A stretch of DNA of 10,783 bases from an uncultured Eubacteriales bacterium. GTDB lineage: Bacteria > Bacillota > Clostridia > Oscillospirales > Acutalibacteraceae. The notes under the pieces are model-generated. The model made no database searches. It was given only the letters and a program-made list of their open reading frames with translations, and was not told the DNA's origin. Shown piece by piece: positions 1 to 5,855 of the stretch. The stretch spans positions 1-10,783 of the forward strand of contig CAKSDF010000056.1 of the NCBI GenBank assembly GCA_934444695.1, given 5' to 3'. How positions within the stretch are numbered: position 1 is the stretch's first letter; each line of letters begins with the position of its first letter. The position numbers were made by a program, and so were the translations under genes.

Positions 1-79
1 ATGTAAAGGGTGTTATGTCTGTCGGGCGGGACACAAATGCTTCAAGCGGATGATAATCAAGTGCCGTCTGCGTAAGCAA

Positions 80-108
80 TTGCCGGTCAAACATCGGTTG
101 CTGATAAA
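80..108 (+). promoter_or_regulatory. weak candidate promoter for the DUF1540 gene
   Basis: A -35-like TTGCCG at 80-85 and a -10-like GATAAA at 103-108 are separated by 17 bp, about 30 nt before the small gene at 140. Each box matches consensus at only four of six positions, so this is tentative. I see no gene in 1-139. Confidence 0.2.
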
Positions 109-139
109 AACGCCGAAAAAATGAAAGGTGGAAAATCAA

Positions 140-307
140 ATGCACGACAATAACAAAACCTGCGACAAGAAAATATGCTGCAACGTACAAAACTGCGTTT
201 ATCACAGCGGCGAAACTACCTGCACCGCAAAGACCGTTGATGTAGGTCCTCACAGCGCAAGCTGCTGCCAGGATACCTCCTGCGCAACCTTTAAGCCTCA
301 GAACTGA
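140..307 (+). CDS. small Cys-rich DUF1540 domain protein
   Basis: This 55-residue protein has eight cysteines (C8, C13, C14, C19, C28, C42, C43, C48). Their arrangement matches the DUF1540 family found in Clostridia: ICCNVQNCVYH near residues 12-22, a central CTAKTVDVG, and a terminal CATF at 48-51. The function of the family is unknown. The cysteine pairs suggest metal binding or disulfides, which is inference. The start at 140 is supported by an AGGTGG ribosome binding site at 126-131, eight bases upstream. There is no signal peptide, so it is probably cytoplasmic or spore-associated. It stands alone and converges on thrC, with a weak promoter candidate upstream and a hairpin over its stop codon. 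The cysteine pattern is clear, so the family call is fairly safe; the role is not known. Confidence 0.85.
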   Translation: MHDNNKTCDKKICCNVQNCVYHSGETTCTAKTVDVGPHSASCCQDTSCATFKPQN

Positions 308-316
308 CCTTAAAGG
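288..316 (+). terminator. hairpin over the DUF1540 stop codon, possible terminator
   Basis: A perfect 8-bp inverted repeat, CCTTTAAG at 288-295 and CTTAAAGG at 309-316, encloses a 13-nt loop that includes the stop codon at 305-307. No clear T-run follows on the plus strand, so termination is uncertain. It could equally act as a 3' end structure for thrC transcripts coming from the other side. Confidence 0.35.
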
Positions 317-320
317 CATT

Positions 321-405
321 GCAATTAAAAGCTTTGCAGTTAGAAACTTTGTAATTAAAAGTTTTGTAATTGAAAGTTTTGCAACTTGAAGCTTTGTAAT
401 TATTT
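321..405. repeat. 15-bp imperfect tandem repeat, five to six copies
   Basis: Five consecutive 15-mers are visible at 321-335, 336-350, 351-365, 366-380 and 381-395, followed by a partial sixth from 396. A typical unit is GTAATTAAAAGTTTT; the copies differ at a few positions, mostly C/T and A/G changes. A sequence at 306-320 may be a decayed extra copy. The array fills the gap between two convergent genes, and its last unit overlaps the thrC stop codon at 400-402. The unit is a multiple of three, so it leaves an open frame on the minus strand (about 291-587), but that frame is out of register with thrC and lacks gene features. Confidence 0.8.
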
Positions 406-1893
406 AATACCGAGCATATCGAATACGACCTTTTCCATTTGGGTCTTTTCGCAGCAATCGTTAAAGCGGGGTTTCTTATCCTTGAGAGATGCAAGAGGAG
501 CGGGAACCTCGCAATTCGTTTTTTCGGCAAGCTTTTCGATAAGTTCAAACTCGCTTTCACCGCTGCATTCACCGGTGAGTGCCTCATATACCCCGTGAGA
601 AAATTTAAAGGGGCTGGCGGTGGATGCGATAACGGTCAGGGTATCGTCTCCCGTCTGCTTAACATAATCGTCGTAAACGCTCAGCGCAACGGCAGTATGA
701 GGATCGGCAAGATAATCGTTTTGCTCAAACTGCTTTTTGATTTCAGCTTTTGTAAGTTCATCGTCGGCGCATCCGGCATAGAAAAGCTCGCTTATCTTTT
801 GCTTCATATCGTCGCTTACGGTGTATTTTCCCTCTTCCGAAAGCTGTTTCATAAGGTTGCTTACAACCTCGTCATCCTTGCCCGAAAGATCGTATAAAAG
901 ACGCTCGAGATTGCTGGAAATGAGAATATCCATAGAGGGCGAAAGGGTGGTATAAAACTTGCGGTTACGATCGTAAACACCGGTTTTGATGAAATCGGTG
1001 AGAATGTTGTTTTTGTTGGAAGCGCATATGAGCTTCTTGATGGGCACGCCCATCTTTTTGGCATAATAAGCCGCAAGGATATTTCCGAAGTTGCCGGTGG
1101 GAACAACCACATTAAATCCGTCGTCCTTTGCAAGATCGCCGTTGTGAAGAAGGGTTGCATAGGAATAAACATAATAAACTATCTGCGGCACAAGACGTCC
1201 CCAGTTTATTGAATTAGCACTTGAGAAGGACATGTTGTGTTCCTTAAGTTTTGCCGCAATCGCCTTGTCGGTAAAGATTTGTTTCACGCCGCTCTGAGCA
1301 TCGTCAAAGTTGCCCTTAATGGCACAAACACCCACATTGTCGCCGCTTTGGGTGATCATCTGGAGCTTCTGCATGGGGCTTACTCCGTCATTTGGATAAA
1401 ACACCAGTATCTTTACGCCCTCAACATCCGCAAATCCTTCCAGTGCAGCCTTACCGGTGTCTCCCGATGTGGCCACGAGAATGACCTTGGTCTCTCCCTT
1501 GGCGGTTTTCTGAGAGGCTTTGGTAAGCAGGAAAGGAAGTATCTGAAGTGCAAGATCCTTAAATGCGCAGGTGGGGCCGTGCCAAAGCTCAAGCATAAAC
1601 ACACCGGGGCAAAGCTCGGCAAGCGGAGCCGGCTCTTCATACTCAAATGTACCGCTATATGCGCCCTCGGCACAATCGAAAAGTTCCTCTTCGGTATAAT
1701 CGGTCAGGTATTTTTTAAGCACAAATACCGCCGCATCAATATAATCCATTTCTCCCAGCGCCGCAAAATCATCGGCCGAAAGAGAAGGTATGCTTTCGGG
1801 AACGAAAAGTCCTCCGTCCTCGGAAATGCCCTTTGCAATGGCGTCGGCAGACGAAACAAATACCTTGCTGTTTCTCGTGCTGTTGTAATTCAT
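400..1893 (-). CDS. thrC: threonine synthase
   Basis: Threonine synthase is the PLP enzyme that converts O-phosphohomoserine to threonine in the cytoplasm. The 497-residue product has the long-form layout: an N-terminal segment beginning MNYNSTRNSK, an EDGGLFVP motif at about 25-32, and the PLP lysine K112 in the sequence HGPTCAFKDLALQ. The phosphate-binding SGDTGKAA stretch lies at about 143-150, followed by a PTGNFGN loop. The start at 1893 is preceded by an AGGGAG ribosome binding site (complement of 1903-1908). It is the last gene of the lepB-ylqF-rnhB-yraN-thrC unit, and its ATG overlaps the yraN stop codon in an ATGA junction, so translation is probably coupled. The other threonine pathway genes (hom, thrB) are not in the window. 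No key residue appears to be missing. No strong intrinsic terminator follows the gene, only the 15-bp repeat array. Confidence 0.97.
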   Translation of the reverse strand: MNYNSTRNSKVFVSSADAIAKGISEDGGLFVPESIPSLSADDFAALGEMDYIDAAVFVLKKYLTDYTEEELFDCAEGAYSGTFEYEEPAPLAELCPGVFMLELWHGPTCAFKDLALQILPFLLTKASQKTAKGETKVILVATSGDTGKAALEGFADVEGVKILVFYPNDGVSPMQKLQMITQSGDNVGVCAIKGNFDDAQSGVKQIFTDKAIAAKLKEHNMSFSSANSINWGRLVPQIVYYVYSYATLLHNGDLAKDDGFNVVVPTGNFGNILAAYYAKKMGVPIKKLICASNKNNILTDFIKTGVYDRNRKFYTTLSPSMDILISSNLERLLYDLSGKDDEVVSNLMKQLSEEGKYTVSDDMKQKISELFYAGCADDELTKAEIKKQFEQNDYLADPHTAVALSVYDDYVKQTGDDTLTVIASTASPFKFSHGVYEALTGECSGESEFELIEKLAEKTNCEVPAPLASLKDKKPRFNDCCEKTQMEKVVFDMLGIK

Positions 1894-2303
1894 AGCTTTG
1901 ATCTCCCTTGAATGAAATTGAATGGGGTTTCATCCCCCGTAAACGCCGAAACGATGTGATGGATTTCCGCCGATTTATAATCCTTATTCCTCGGTATATG
2001 CACCTCTATCACATCAAAGCGCATTCTGTTTTTAATTTTATAAGCCTTCATAAACTGAATGGCGGTTATGACCAGCTTTCGCCGTTTAGAATATGTAACA
2101 TATTCCACCGGTCTTCCGTGAACGTCGTTTTCTCTTGTTTTGACCTCGCAAAAGGCCACTACGCCGTCTTTATAAGCAATGATATCGATCTCGCCCAGCT
2201 TTGTTCTGAAGTTTGCATCGACTATTTCATAGCCTTCGTCCCTCAATGCTCTCGCTGCCGCAAGCTCGCCCATTTTGCCTCTCATCTGCGGAGTGTATAT
2301 CAT
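1890..2303 (-). CDS. yraN: YraN/UPF0102 family nuclease-like protein
   Basis: The 137-residue protein belongs to the YraN (UPF0102) family, which has a PD-(D/E)XK nuclease-like fold and is related to Holliday junction resolvases; its exact cellular role is not settled. The visible signature is RGKMGELAAARAL near the N terminus (E13), LGEIDIIA at about 36-43 (D40) and FCEVKTR at 51-57 (E53 and K55). Together these form the expected acidic-acidic-ExK site, so the active site looks intact. Length is normal for the family. The stop codon overlaps the thrC start (ATGA), and its own ATG overlaps the rnhB stop in the same way. YraN next to RNase HII is a common bacterial gene pair, consistent with a nucleic-acid role. 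Confidence 0.93.
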   Translation of the reverse strand: MIYTPQMRGKMGELAAARALRDEGYEIVDANFRTKLGEIDIIAYKDGVVAFCEVKTRENDVHGRPVEYVTYSKRRKLVITAIQFMKAYKIKNRMRFDVIEVHIPRNKDYKSAEIHHIVSAFTGDETPFNFIQGRSKL

Positions 2304-2902
2304 TTAAGCACCTTTTTCAAAAAAGTAAGCCTGTGTATCGGGCAGGGGCCGTATTTGTTTAAAAGCTCGCAGTGCAGCGCCGTTCCGTATCCCTTATGTT
2401 TTGCGAACATATATTCGGGATATATCTCGTCGGCTTTTATCATCATCCTGTCACGGCTGACCTTTGCAAGAATGGAGGCCGCCGCTATGGATGCCGATAT
2501 TCCGTCCCCTTTGACTATGGTCTGACAGGGAATAGAGAAATCTTTAGGCTGCCGGTTTCCGTCCACAAGAGCAAAATCTGCCGGAACACTAAGCCCTTCG
2601 GCCGCCCTTTTCATTGCAAGGAATGTGGCGTTTAAAATGTTTATTTCGTCGATTTCCCTATGATCGGCAAAAGCAACCGAATAGCATACCGCCTTTTCGA
2701 TTATAACGTCAAAAAGTGCCTCTCTCTTTTTTTCGGTAAGCTTCTTGGAATCGTTAAGTCCTTCGATTTCAATACCGTCGGGCAGTATTACCGCAGCAGC
2801 AAAAACCGGTCCCGCAAGAGGACCTCGCCCGGCCTCATCGATACCGCAGACCGATTTAAAGCCCTTAGCCCTTGCCTCTCGTTCATATTCAAATCCGACC
2901 AT
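2300..2902 (-). CDS. rnhB: ribonuclease HII
   Basis: Ribonuclease HII cuts the RNA strand of RNA-DNA hybrids and starts removal of single ribonucleotides from DNA. The 200-residue product opens with the diagnostic GIDEAGRGPLAGPV at about 20-33, supplying the metal-binding pair D22 and E23. The other acidic residues are in ALVDGN (D114) and KVSRDRMM (D151). A conserved-type DSKKLTEKKRE follows the first motif, and HKGYGT and HRLTF-type segments occur near the C terminus. Length is typical for bacterial RnhB. The start at 2902 shares one base with the ylqF stop codon (TAATG), and the end overlaps the yraN start. The active site looks complete. Confidence 0.96.
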   Translation of the reverse strand: MVGFEYEREARAKGFKSVCGIDEAGRGPLAGPVFAAAVILPDGIEIEGLNDSKKLTEKKREALFDVIIEKAVCYSVAFADHREIDEINILNATFLAMKRAAEGLSVPADFALVDGNRQPKDFSIPCQTIVKGDGISASIAAASILAKVSRDRMMIKADEIYPEYMFAKHKGYGTALHCELLNKYGPCPIHRLTFLKKVLK

Positions 2903-3768
2903 TATGCATCCTCCGGAAGCTCAAGTGTTATTCTGCCGAGCTTTCCGCCTCTGAACTCATCGAGAACGGTAACCGAGGCACGCTCGGTATCCACCTCTCC
3001 GCCGGAAATGAGCATTCCTCTTTTTCTTCCGATTTGTTCGAGAATTTCAAAGCCCTGCATATCCGGTGAAAGGGTTATTTTATATCTTTGTTCAAGATTT
3101 TCAGCGTGGTGTTTGTTCATAAGCTCAAGAAGCCGTATAGAAAGAAGCTCAGTATCGGCCACAACGTCCTTGACGGCGCCGGTAAAAGCCAGTCTTTCCC
3201 CTACCGCAGAATCATCGAATTTAGGCCAAAGCACGCCGGCCGTATCCATAAGCTCGATGCCCTTTCCGATGGAAAACCACTGGGTTCCTCTTGTAACGCC
3301 GGGGCGGTCGGCAACCTTTGCCTTGCCGGATTTGGCCATACGGTTTATAAAGGAGGATTTACCTACATTTGGTATTCCCACAACCATAAGACGAAGGGTT
3401 CTTCCGGTCATACCCTTTTCCTTAAACTTTTTAAGGCGGTCGCCCATAACGGCATTAACCTTATCGGAAAATCCCGAAAGGCCCTTGCCGGTTTTGCAAT
3501 CCACCGGCAGAGCCTCTATTCCCTGAGCTTTAAAAAACGCTATCCACTTTTTGTTGGCGTTTTCGTCGGCAATGTCGGCCTTGTTCATAAGCACAATGCG
3601 GGGCTTGTCCTTTATAATTGCGTCAAGCTCGGGATTGCGGCTGGACACCGGTATACGTGCGTCGATTATTTCGGCCACACCGTCGATAAGGGGAAGGCTT
3701 TCGGTCATAAGACGGGTGGCTTTCGCCATATGTCCAGGGAACCACTGAATGGAAACAGGTTCGCTCAT
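2902..3768 (-). CDS. ylqF: ribosome biogenesis GTPase YlqF/RbgA
   Basis: This is the circularly permuted GTPase that drives late assembly of the 50S ribosomal subunit in Firmicutes (RbgA in Bacillus). The 288-residue protein starts with the family signature IQWFPGHMAKA. The G motifs appear in permuted order: NKAD (G4, 62-65), the CKTGKG region (G5, about 91-96), GIPNVGKSS (G1, 131-139), a TRGT segment (G2, about 159-162) and DTAG (G3, 175-178). A C-terminal RNA-binding-type domain follows. The start codon overlaps the lepB stop (TAATG), and the stop overlaps the rnhB start. The ylqF-rnhB order is widely conserved in Firmicutes, and the nearby rplS fits a ribosome-assembly neighbourhood. No motif is degraded. 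Confidence 0.96.
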   Translation of the reverse strand: MSEPVSIQWFPGHMAKATRLMTESLPLIDGVAEIIDARIPVSSRNPELDAIIKDKPRIVLMNKADIADENANKKWIAFFKAQGIEALPVDCKTGKGLSGFSDKVNAVMGDRLKKFKEKGMTGRTLRLMVVGIPNVGKSSFINRMAKSGKAKVADRPGVTRGTQWFSIGKGIELMDTAGVLWPKFDDSAVGERLAFTGAVKDVVADTELLSIRLLELMNKHHAENLEQRYKITLSPDMQGFEILEQIGRKRGMLISGGEVDTERASVTVLDEFRGGKLGRITLELPEDA

Positions 3769-4340
3769 TATGAGATCACACCTGCCTCGCTTGTGGGAAA
3801 CAGACGGAATACCGCCTTTCCGAGAATATATCTTGTATCAATGGCGCCTACGTCGGCAGTACGGCTGTCCTTTGAAACCGAGCGGTGATCACCCATAACA
3901 AAGACGTGTCCCTCAGGTACGGTATACGGGTTGTCGATAGGTATTCTGCCGGGAATGGTTCTGTCTTTAATATAAGGCTCGTCCAGCTTCTGTCCGTCCA
4001 CATAAACGGCGCCGGTGTCAAAATCAAAATAAATGGTCTGTCCCTCGGTGGCAATAACCCTTTTAATTATAGGCTCGGCAACATTTCCGTCTCCTTCGAT
4101 AAGGTCGGCACGGGAAATGACCACTATATCCCCCGCTTTAGGGGTATAGAACAGGTTGTATATAATGACCTTGTCACCCGACTGAAGGGTATCCTGCATA
4201 GATGTGCCCTTAACGCCCACCATACGGAAAACAAATGTAAAAAGCAGCACGACGCAAAGCACCGATATTGCCACAGAATCTGCCCATTCAATTATTTCGC
4301 GGCCGTTTTTTTTGGCCGTATTTTCGTTTTTATCCGACAT
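3768..4340 (-). CDS. lepB: signal peptidase I
   Basis: Signal peptidase I removes signal peptides from exported proteins at the outer face of the cytoplasmic membrane. I place the start at 4340, giving 190 residues, because an AAAGGA ribosome binding site (complement of 4350-4355) lies nine bases upstream. A longer reading from 4427 would add 29 residues that run through the leader and a hairpin. The protein has one membrane segment at about 21-39, the catalytic serine in GVKGTSMQDTL (S47), and the general-base lysine in IIKRVIATEG (K93). It also has the C-terminal box GDHRSVSKDSR at about 150-160; most family members have GDN there, so H152 is a mild departure. It is the first gene of the unit running to thrC. 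It presumably processes exported proteins such as the dockerin protein encoded at 7980-9920. Confidence 0.95.
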   Translation of the reverse strand: MSDKNENTAKKNGREIIEWADSVAISVLCVVLLFTFVFRMVGVKGTSMQDTLQSGDKVIIYNLFYTPKAGDIVVISRADLIEGDGNVAEPIIKRVIATEGQTIYFDFDTGAVYVDGQKLDEPYIKDRTIPGRIPIDNPYTVPEGHVFVMGDHRSVSKDSRTADVGAIDTRYILGKAVFRLFPTSEAGVIS

Positions 4341-4413
4341 ATATATCCGTCCTTTAAGTAAGTTGTGTAGGGTTGTGTAAGTATGCTGCGGGAAAAGCTT
4401 TATCAAACCCTGC

Positions 4414-4435
4414 CGGCCAAAAAACACTTTGGCCG
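4414..4435 (-). other. 8-bp inverted repeat in the lepB leader
   Basis: CGGCCAAA at 4414-4421 and TTTGGCCG at 4428-4435 are perfect complements around a 6-nt loop. The hairpin would form in the untranslated leader of lepB, about 75 nt before the start codon. No T-run follows on the minus strand, so it is not a standard terminator. It may be a regulatory or stabilising leader structure. Confidence 0.5.
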
Positions 4436-4477
4436 AACGCCATCGGCATTATACACACTGCGCACATACAGATACCT

Positions 4478-4516
4478 GCATATTAACACACAAGCATTGC
4501 ATATTAACACAAGCAT
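4478..4516. repeat. short direct repeat upstream of lepB
   Basis: Two adjacent copies of a sequence beginning GCATATTAACACA are present, the first at 4478-4498 and the second at 4499-4516. The second copy is shorter by a few bases. They sit inside an A/T-rich stretch that continues to about 4575, between the lepB leader hairpin and the rplS terminator. Confidence 0.6.
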
Positions 4517-4538
4517 ATATACCATATATACATACATT

Positions 4539-4547
4539 ATTATATCA
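4539..4547 (-). promoter_or_regulatory. candidate extended -10 promoter for the lepB-thrC unit
   Basis: On the minus strand the complement of 4539-4547 reads TGATATAAT, which is a perfect TATAAT with the TGn extension. No good -35 box is found at the usual spacing, which is tolerable for extended -10 promoters. Another TATAAT on the same strand (complement of 4448-4453) also lacks a -35. The A/T richness of the area makes chance matches likely. Confidence 0.3.
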
Positions 4548-4618
4548 TACATTATTGTATTAACTGTATAATACGTGCATCACCCGATCTGCCCGGTGAT
4601 AAAGCTGCAAAAACGAAG

Positions 4619-4657
4619 AAAACCTGCGAGGTGCAAAAAGGCATCAACGCAGGTTTT
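4619..4657 (-). terminator. intrinsic terminator after rplS
   Basis: A 10-bp stem, AAAACCTGCG at 4619-4628 paired with CGCAGGTTTT at 4648-4657, encloses a second 5-bp stem (GGTGC at 4630-4634 with GCATC at 4641-4645, one wobble pair). T-rich sequence follows the stem on both strands, so it could work in both directions. It lies about 35 bp past the rplS stop codon and separates rplS from the lepB unit. Confidence 0.8.
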
Positions 4658-4692
4658 TTGACAAAGCAGTTGGCGTAGAAAGGACAAAAAGC

Positions 4693-5037
4693 TTATCTTA
4701 CCTGCTCTTTTACCTTTGCCGCCTTACCGACGCGATCACGCAGATAATAAAGCTTGCTGCGGCGGACACGACCGTTGCGGGTGGTCTCTACCTTAACAAC
4801 ATTAGGAGAATGTACGGGGAAAACTCTCTCCACGCCTACGCCGTAAGAAACACGGCGGACGGTAAAGGTCTCGGCAATGCCCGAGCCGTTTTTGGCAATG
4901 ATGGTTCCCTCAAATACCTGAATTCTCTCTCTGTCGCCTTCCTTGATGTTAACGTGCACCTTAACGGTGTTACCGATAACAATCTCGGGGGCTTCTGCTT
5001 TAAGCTGTCCCTCTGTCAATTTTTTGAGTGCGTCCAT
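4693..5037 (-). CDS. rplS: 50S ribosomal protein L19
   Basis: L19 is a 50S subunit protein at the interface with the 30S subunit. The 114-residue product has the usual length and sequence. It includes IVIGNTVKVHVNIKEGDRER at about 19-38, the FEGTIIAKNGSGI segment, and the family signature TVRRVSYGVGVERVFPVHSP, followed by a basic C-terminal region (RRSKLYYLRDRVGKAAK). The start at 5037 is backed by a full AGGAGG ribosome binding site (complement of 5046-5051). In many bacteria rplS follows trmD in a ribosomal operon; here no trmD is adjacent. The gene has its own promoter at 5176-5204 and its own terminator, so it appears to be transcribed alone. Confidence 0.98.
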   Translation of the reverse strand: MDALKKLTEGQLKAEAPEIVIGNTVKVHVNIKEGDRERIQVFEGTIIAKNGSGIAETFTVRRVSYGVGVERVFPVHSPNVVKVETTRNGRVRRSKLYYLRDRVGKAAKVKEQVR

Positions 5038-5083
5038 TTTAATTTCCTCCTGTTATTTTCGAGCGTTCTTACCTTTTTATATA

Positions 5084-5156
5084 GCGATTTTTCGCACGAG
5101 GCATTGGACCGTTCTTTTTAATGTTTGCACACTAAATCTCGCCGCAGGACACGGCG
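5084..5156 (-). promoter_or_regulatory. structured 5' leader of rplS
   Basis: Between the predicted transcription start (about 5169) and the rplS ribosome binding site lies a leader of roughly 120 nt with two short hairpins. One is CGCCG at 5140-5144 with CGGCG at 5152-5156; the other is GCGA at 5084-5087 with TCGC at 5092-5095. Ribosomal protein genes often have autoregulatory leaders and an L19 leader is known in some Firmicutes. I cannot show that this sequence matches it. Confidence 0.35.
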
Positions 5157-5175
5157 GAAAAATGAATGCTTTCAT

Positions 5176-5204
5176 ATTCTATCACAAGGAATTGCTTTTT
5201 TCAA
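5176..5204 (-). promoter_or_regulatory. sigma-A promoter of rplS
   Basis: On the minus strand, TTGAAA (complement of 5199-5204) and TAGAAT (complement of 5176-5181) are separated by exactly 17 bp, and the -10 is preceded by TGA, an extended -10 feature. Each box matches consensus at five of six positions. This predicts a start near 5169 and a leader of about 130 nt before rplS. Confidence 0.75.
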
Positions 5205-5399
5205 GTGTTTTTTTACCGTTTATATAATTTATTTAAGATTTTTTTCAAAAAAAATTTCCGACAGGAAAAATTTACTTGAAACGTCTTAAACACAAGTGTT
5301 TTCAAGGGTTTTATTGCCGAAAAACAAACATAAAAACAATTTTTCGACAAAAAAATCATTAAATATTCATTTATTTTTTTATTTTTGTGTTTTTTTAGT
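5205..5399. other. A/T-rich divergent intergenic region with nested inverted repeats
   Basis: No convincing gene lies in this stretch; an open frame on the minus strand is low-complexity and lacks a ribosome binding site. Inverted repeats include TTTCC at 5255-5259 with GGAAA at 5264-5268, CTTGAAA at 5275-5281 with TTTCAAG at 5300-5306, AAACAC at 5288-5293 with GTGTTT at 5296-5301, and CGAAAAA at 5318-5324 with TTTTTCG at 5340-5346. The 10-mer CAAGTGTTTT occurs at 5202-5211, overlapping the rplS -35 box, and again at 5293-5302. The region separates the divergent rplS and regulator promoters and may hold operator sites. Confidence 0.5.
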
Positions 5400-5428
5400 T
5401 TGACATCGGCGGGTTTGGCGTTTATAAT
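5400..5428 (+). promoter_or_regulatory. consensus sigma-A promoter of the regulator-dnaD-dnaC unit
   Basis: TTGACA at 5400-5405 and TATAAT at 5423-5428 match consensus perfectly, with the optimal 17-bp spacing. Transcription should start near 5435, only about 16 nt before the ATG at 5451, so the leader is just long enough for the weak ribosome binding site (AGGA at 5437-5440, GGTGAG at 5442-5447). A promoter this strong is likely to be held in check, possibly by the regulator it drives. Confidence 0.88.
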
Positions 5429-5450
5429 AGTATGGTAGGACGGTGAGCTT

Positions 5451-5843
5451 ATGGCAATCAATGAGAAATTAAAGTACTATCGCGCAAAAAACAATTTTAC
5501 GCAAACGCAGGTCTCCGCCGCTCTCGGAATAGATCGTTCGACCTATTCCTACTATGAGCTTGGAAAGACCATACCGAGCATCAATATGATTTCAAATATT
5601 GCAAGACTTTTTAACGTTGCGATCTTTGACCTGCTCGACACCGAAAAAGGCTCCGACCATCTGAGTTCAACTACTTATAATCCCGGATACTACTCCGGCG
5701 AAAGACCGCTCAGCTCGGCCACCCTTGACAGAGAAGAAAAAGATCTTCTTCTTCTGTTCAGGCAACTTGACGACGGAAACAAAATCGAGCTTATTAAAAA
5801 AGCCGAAGCCCTTAAAGAAAGACAGTACAGCAATATCGAATAA
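5451..5843 (+). CDS. XRE-family helix-turn-helix transcriptional regulator
   Basis: The 130-residue protein has an N-terminal XRE/Cro-type DNA-binding domain at about residues 5-61. It is recognisable from LKYYRAKNNFTQTQVSAALG, then IDRSTYSYYELGKTIPS and the closing IARLFNVAIFDLLD. The rest (about 65-130) is a charged tail with a predicted helix, EEKDLLLLFRQLDDGNKIEL, of the kind seen in short XRE regulators; it may mediate dimerisation. It has no peptidase or sensor domain. The gene is first behind a consensus promoter and ends 12 nt before the dnaD-like gene, so it probably shares that transcript. Self-regulation through the inverted repeats upstream is plausible but not shown. The family is certain; the target genes are unknown. 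Confidence 0.92.
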   Translation: MAINEKLKYYRAKNNFTQTQVSAALGIDRSTYSYYELGKTIPSINMISNIARLFNVAIFDLLDTEKGSDHLSSTTYNPGYYSGERPLSSATLDREEKDLLLLFRQLDDGNKIELIKKAEALKERQYSNIE

Positions 5844-5855
5844 AAGGGACAACAA

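Noticed and set aside
291..587. A 98-codon minus-strand open frame across the 15-bp repeats into thrC
   Set aside because: It exists because the 15-bp unit is a multiple of three; it overlaps thrC out of frame, has no ribosome binding site and has low-complexity composition.
4341..4427. A longer lepB start at 4427
   Set aside because: The extra 29 residues run through a hairpin and leader sequence, while the ATG at 4340 has a well-spaced AAAGGA site and gives a normal N terminus.
4383..4571. A 62-codon plus-strand open frame with a hydrophobic tail that looks like a membrane segment
   Set aside because: It is antisense to the lepB leader, has no ribosome binding site, and the tail is produced by A/T-rich repeats.
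5205..5400. A replication origin, suggested by A/T richness next to helicase-loader genes
   Set aside because: No cluster of DnaA boxes (TTATCCACA-like) is visible and dnaA and dnaN are absent; two divergent promoters explain the region better.
5213..5461. An 82-codon minus-strand open frame in the divergent intergenic region
   Set aside because: It is Lys/Phe-rich because of the A/T content, lacks a ribosome binding site and covers both promoter regions.
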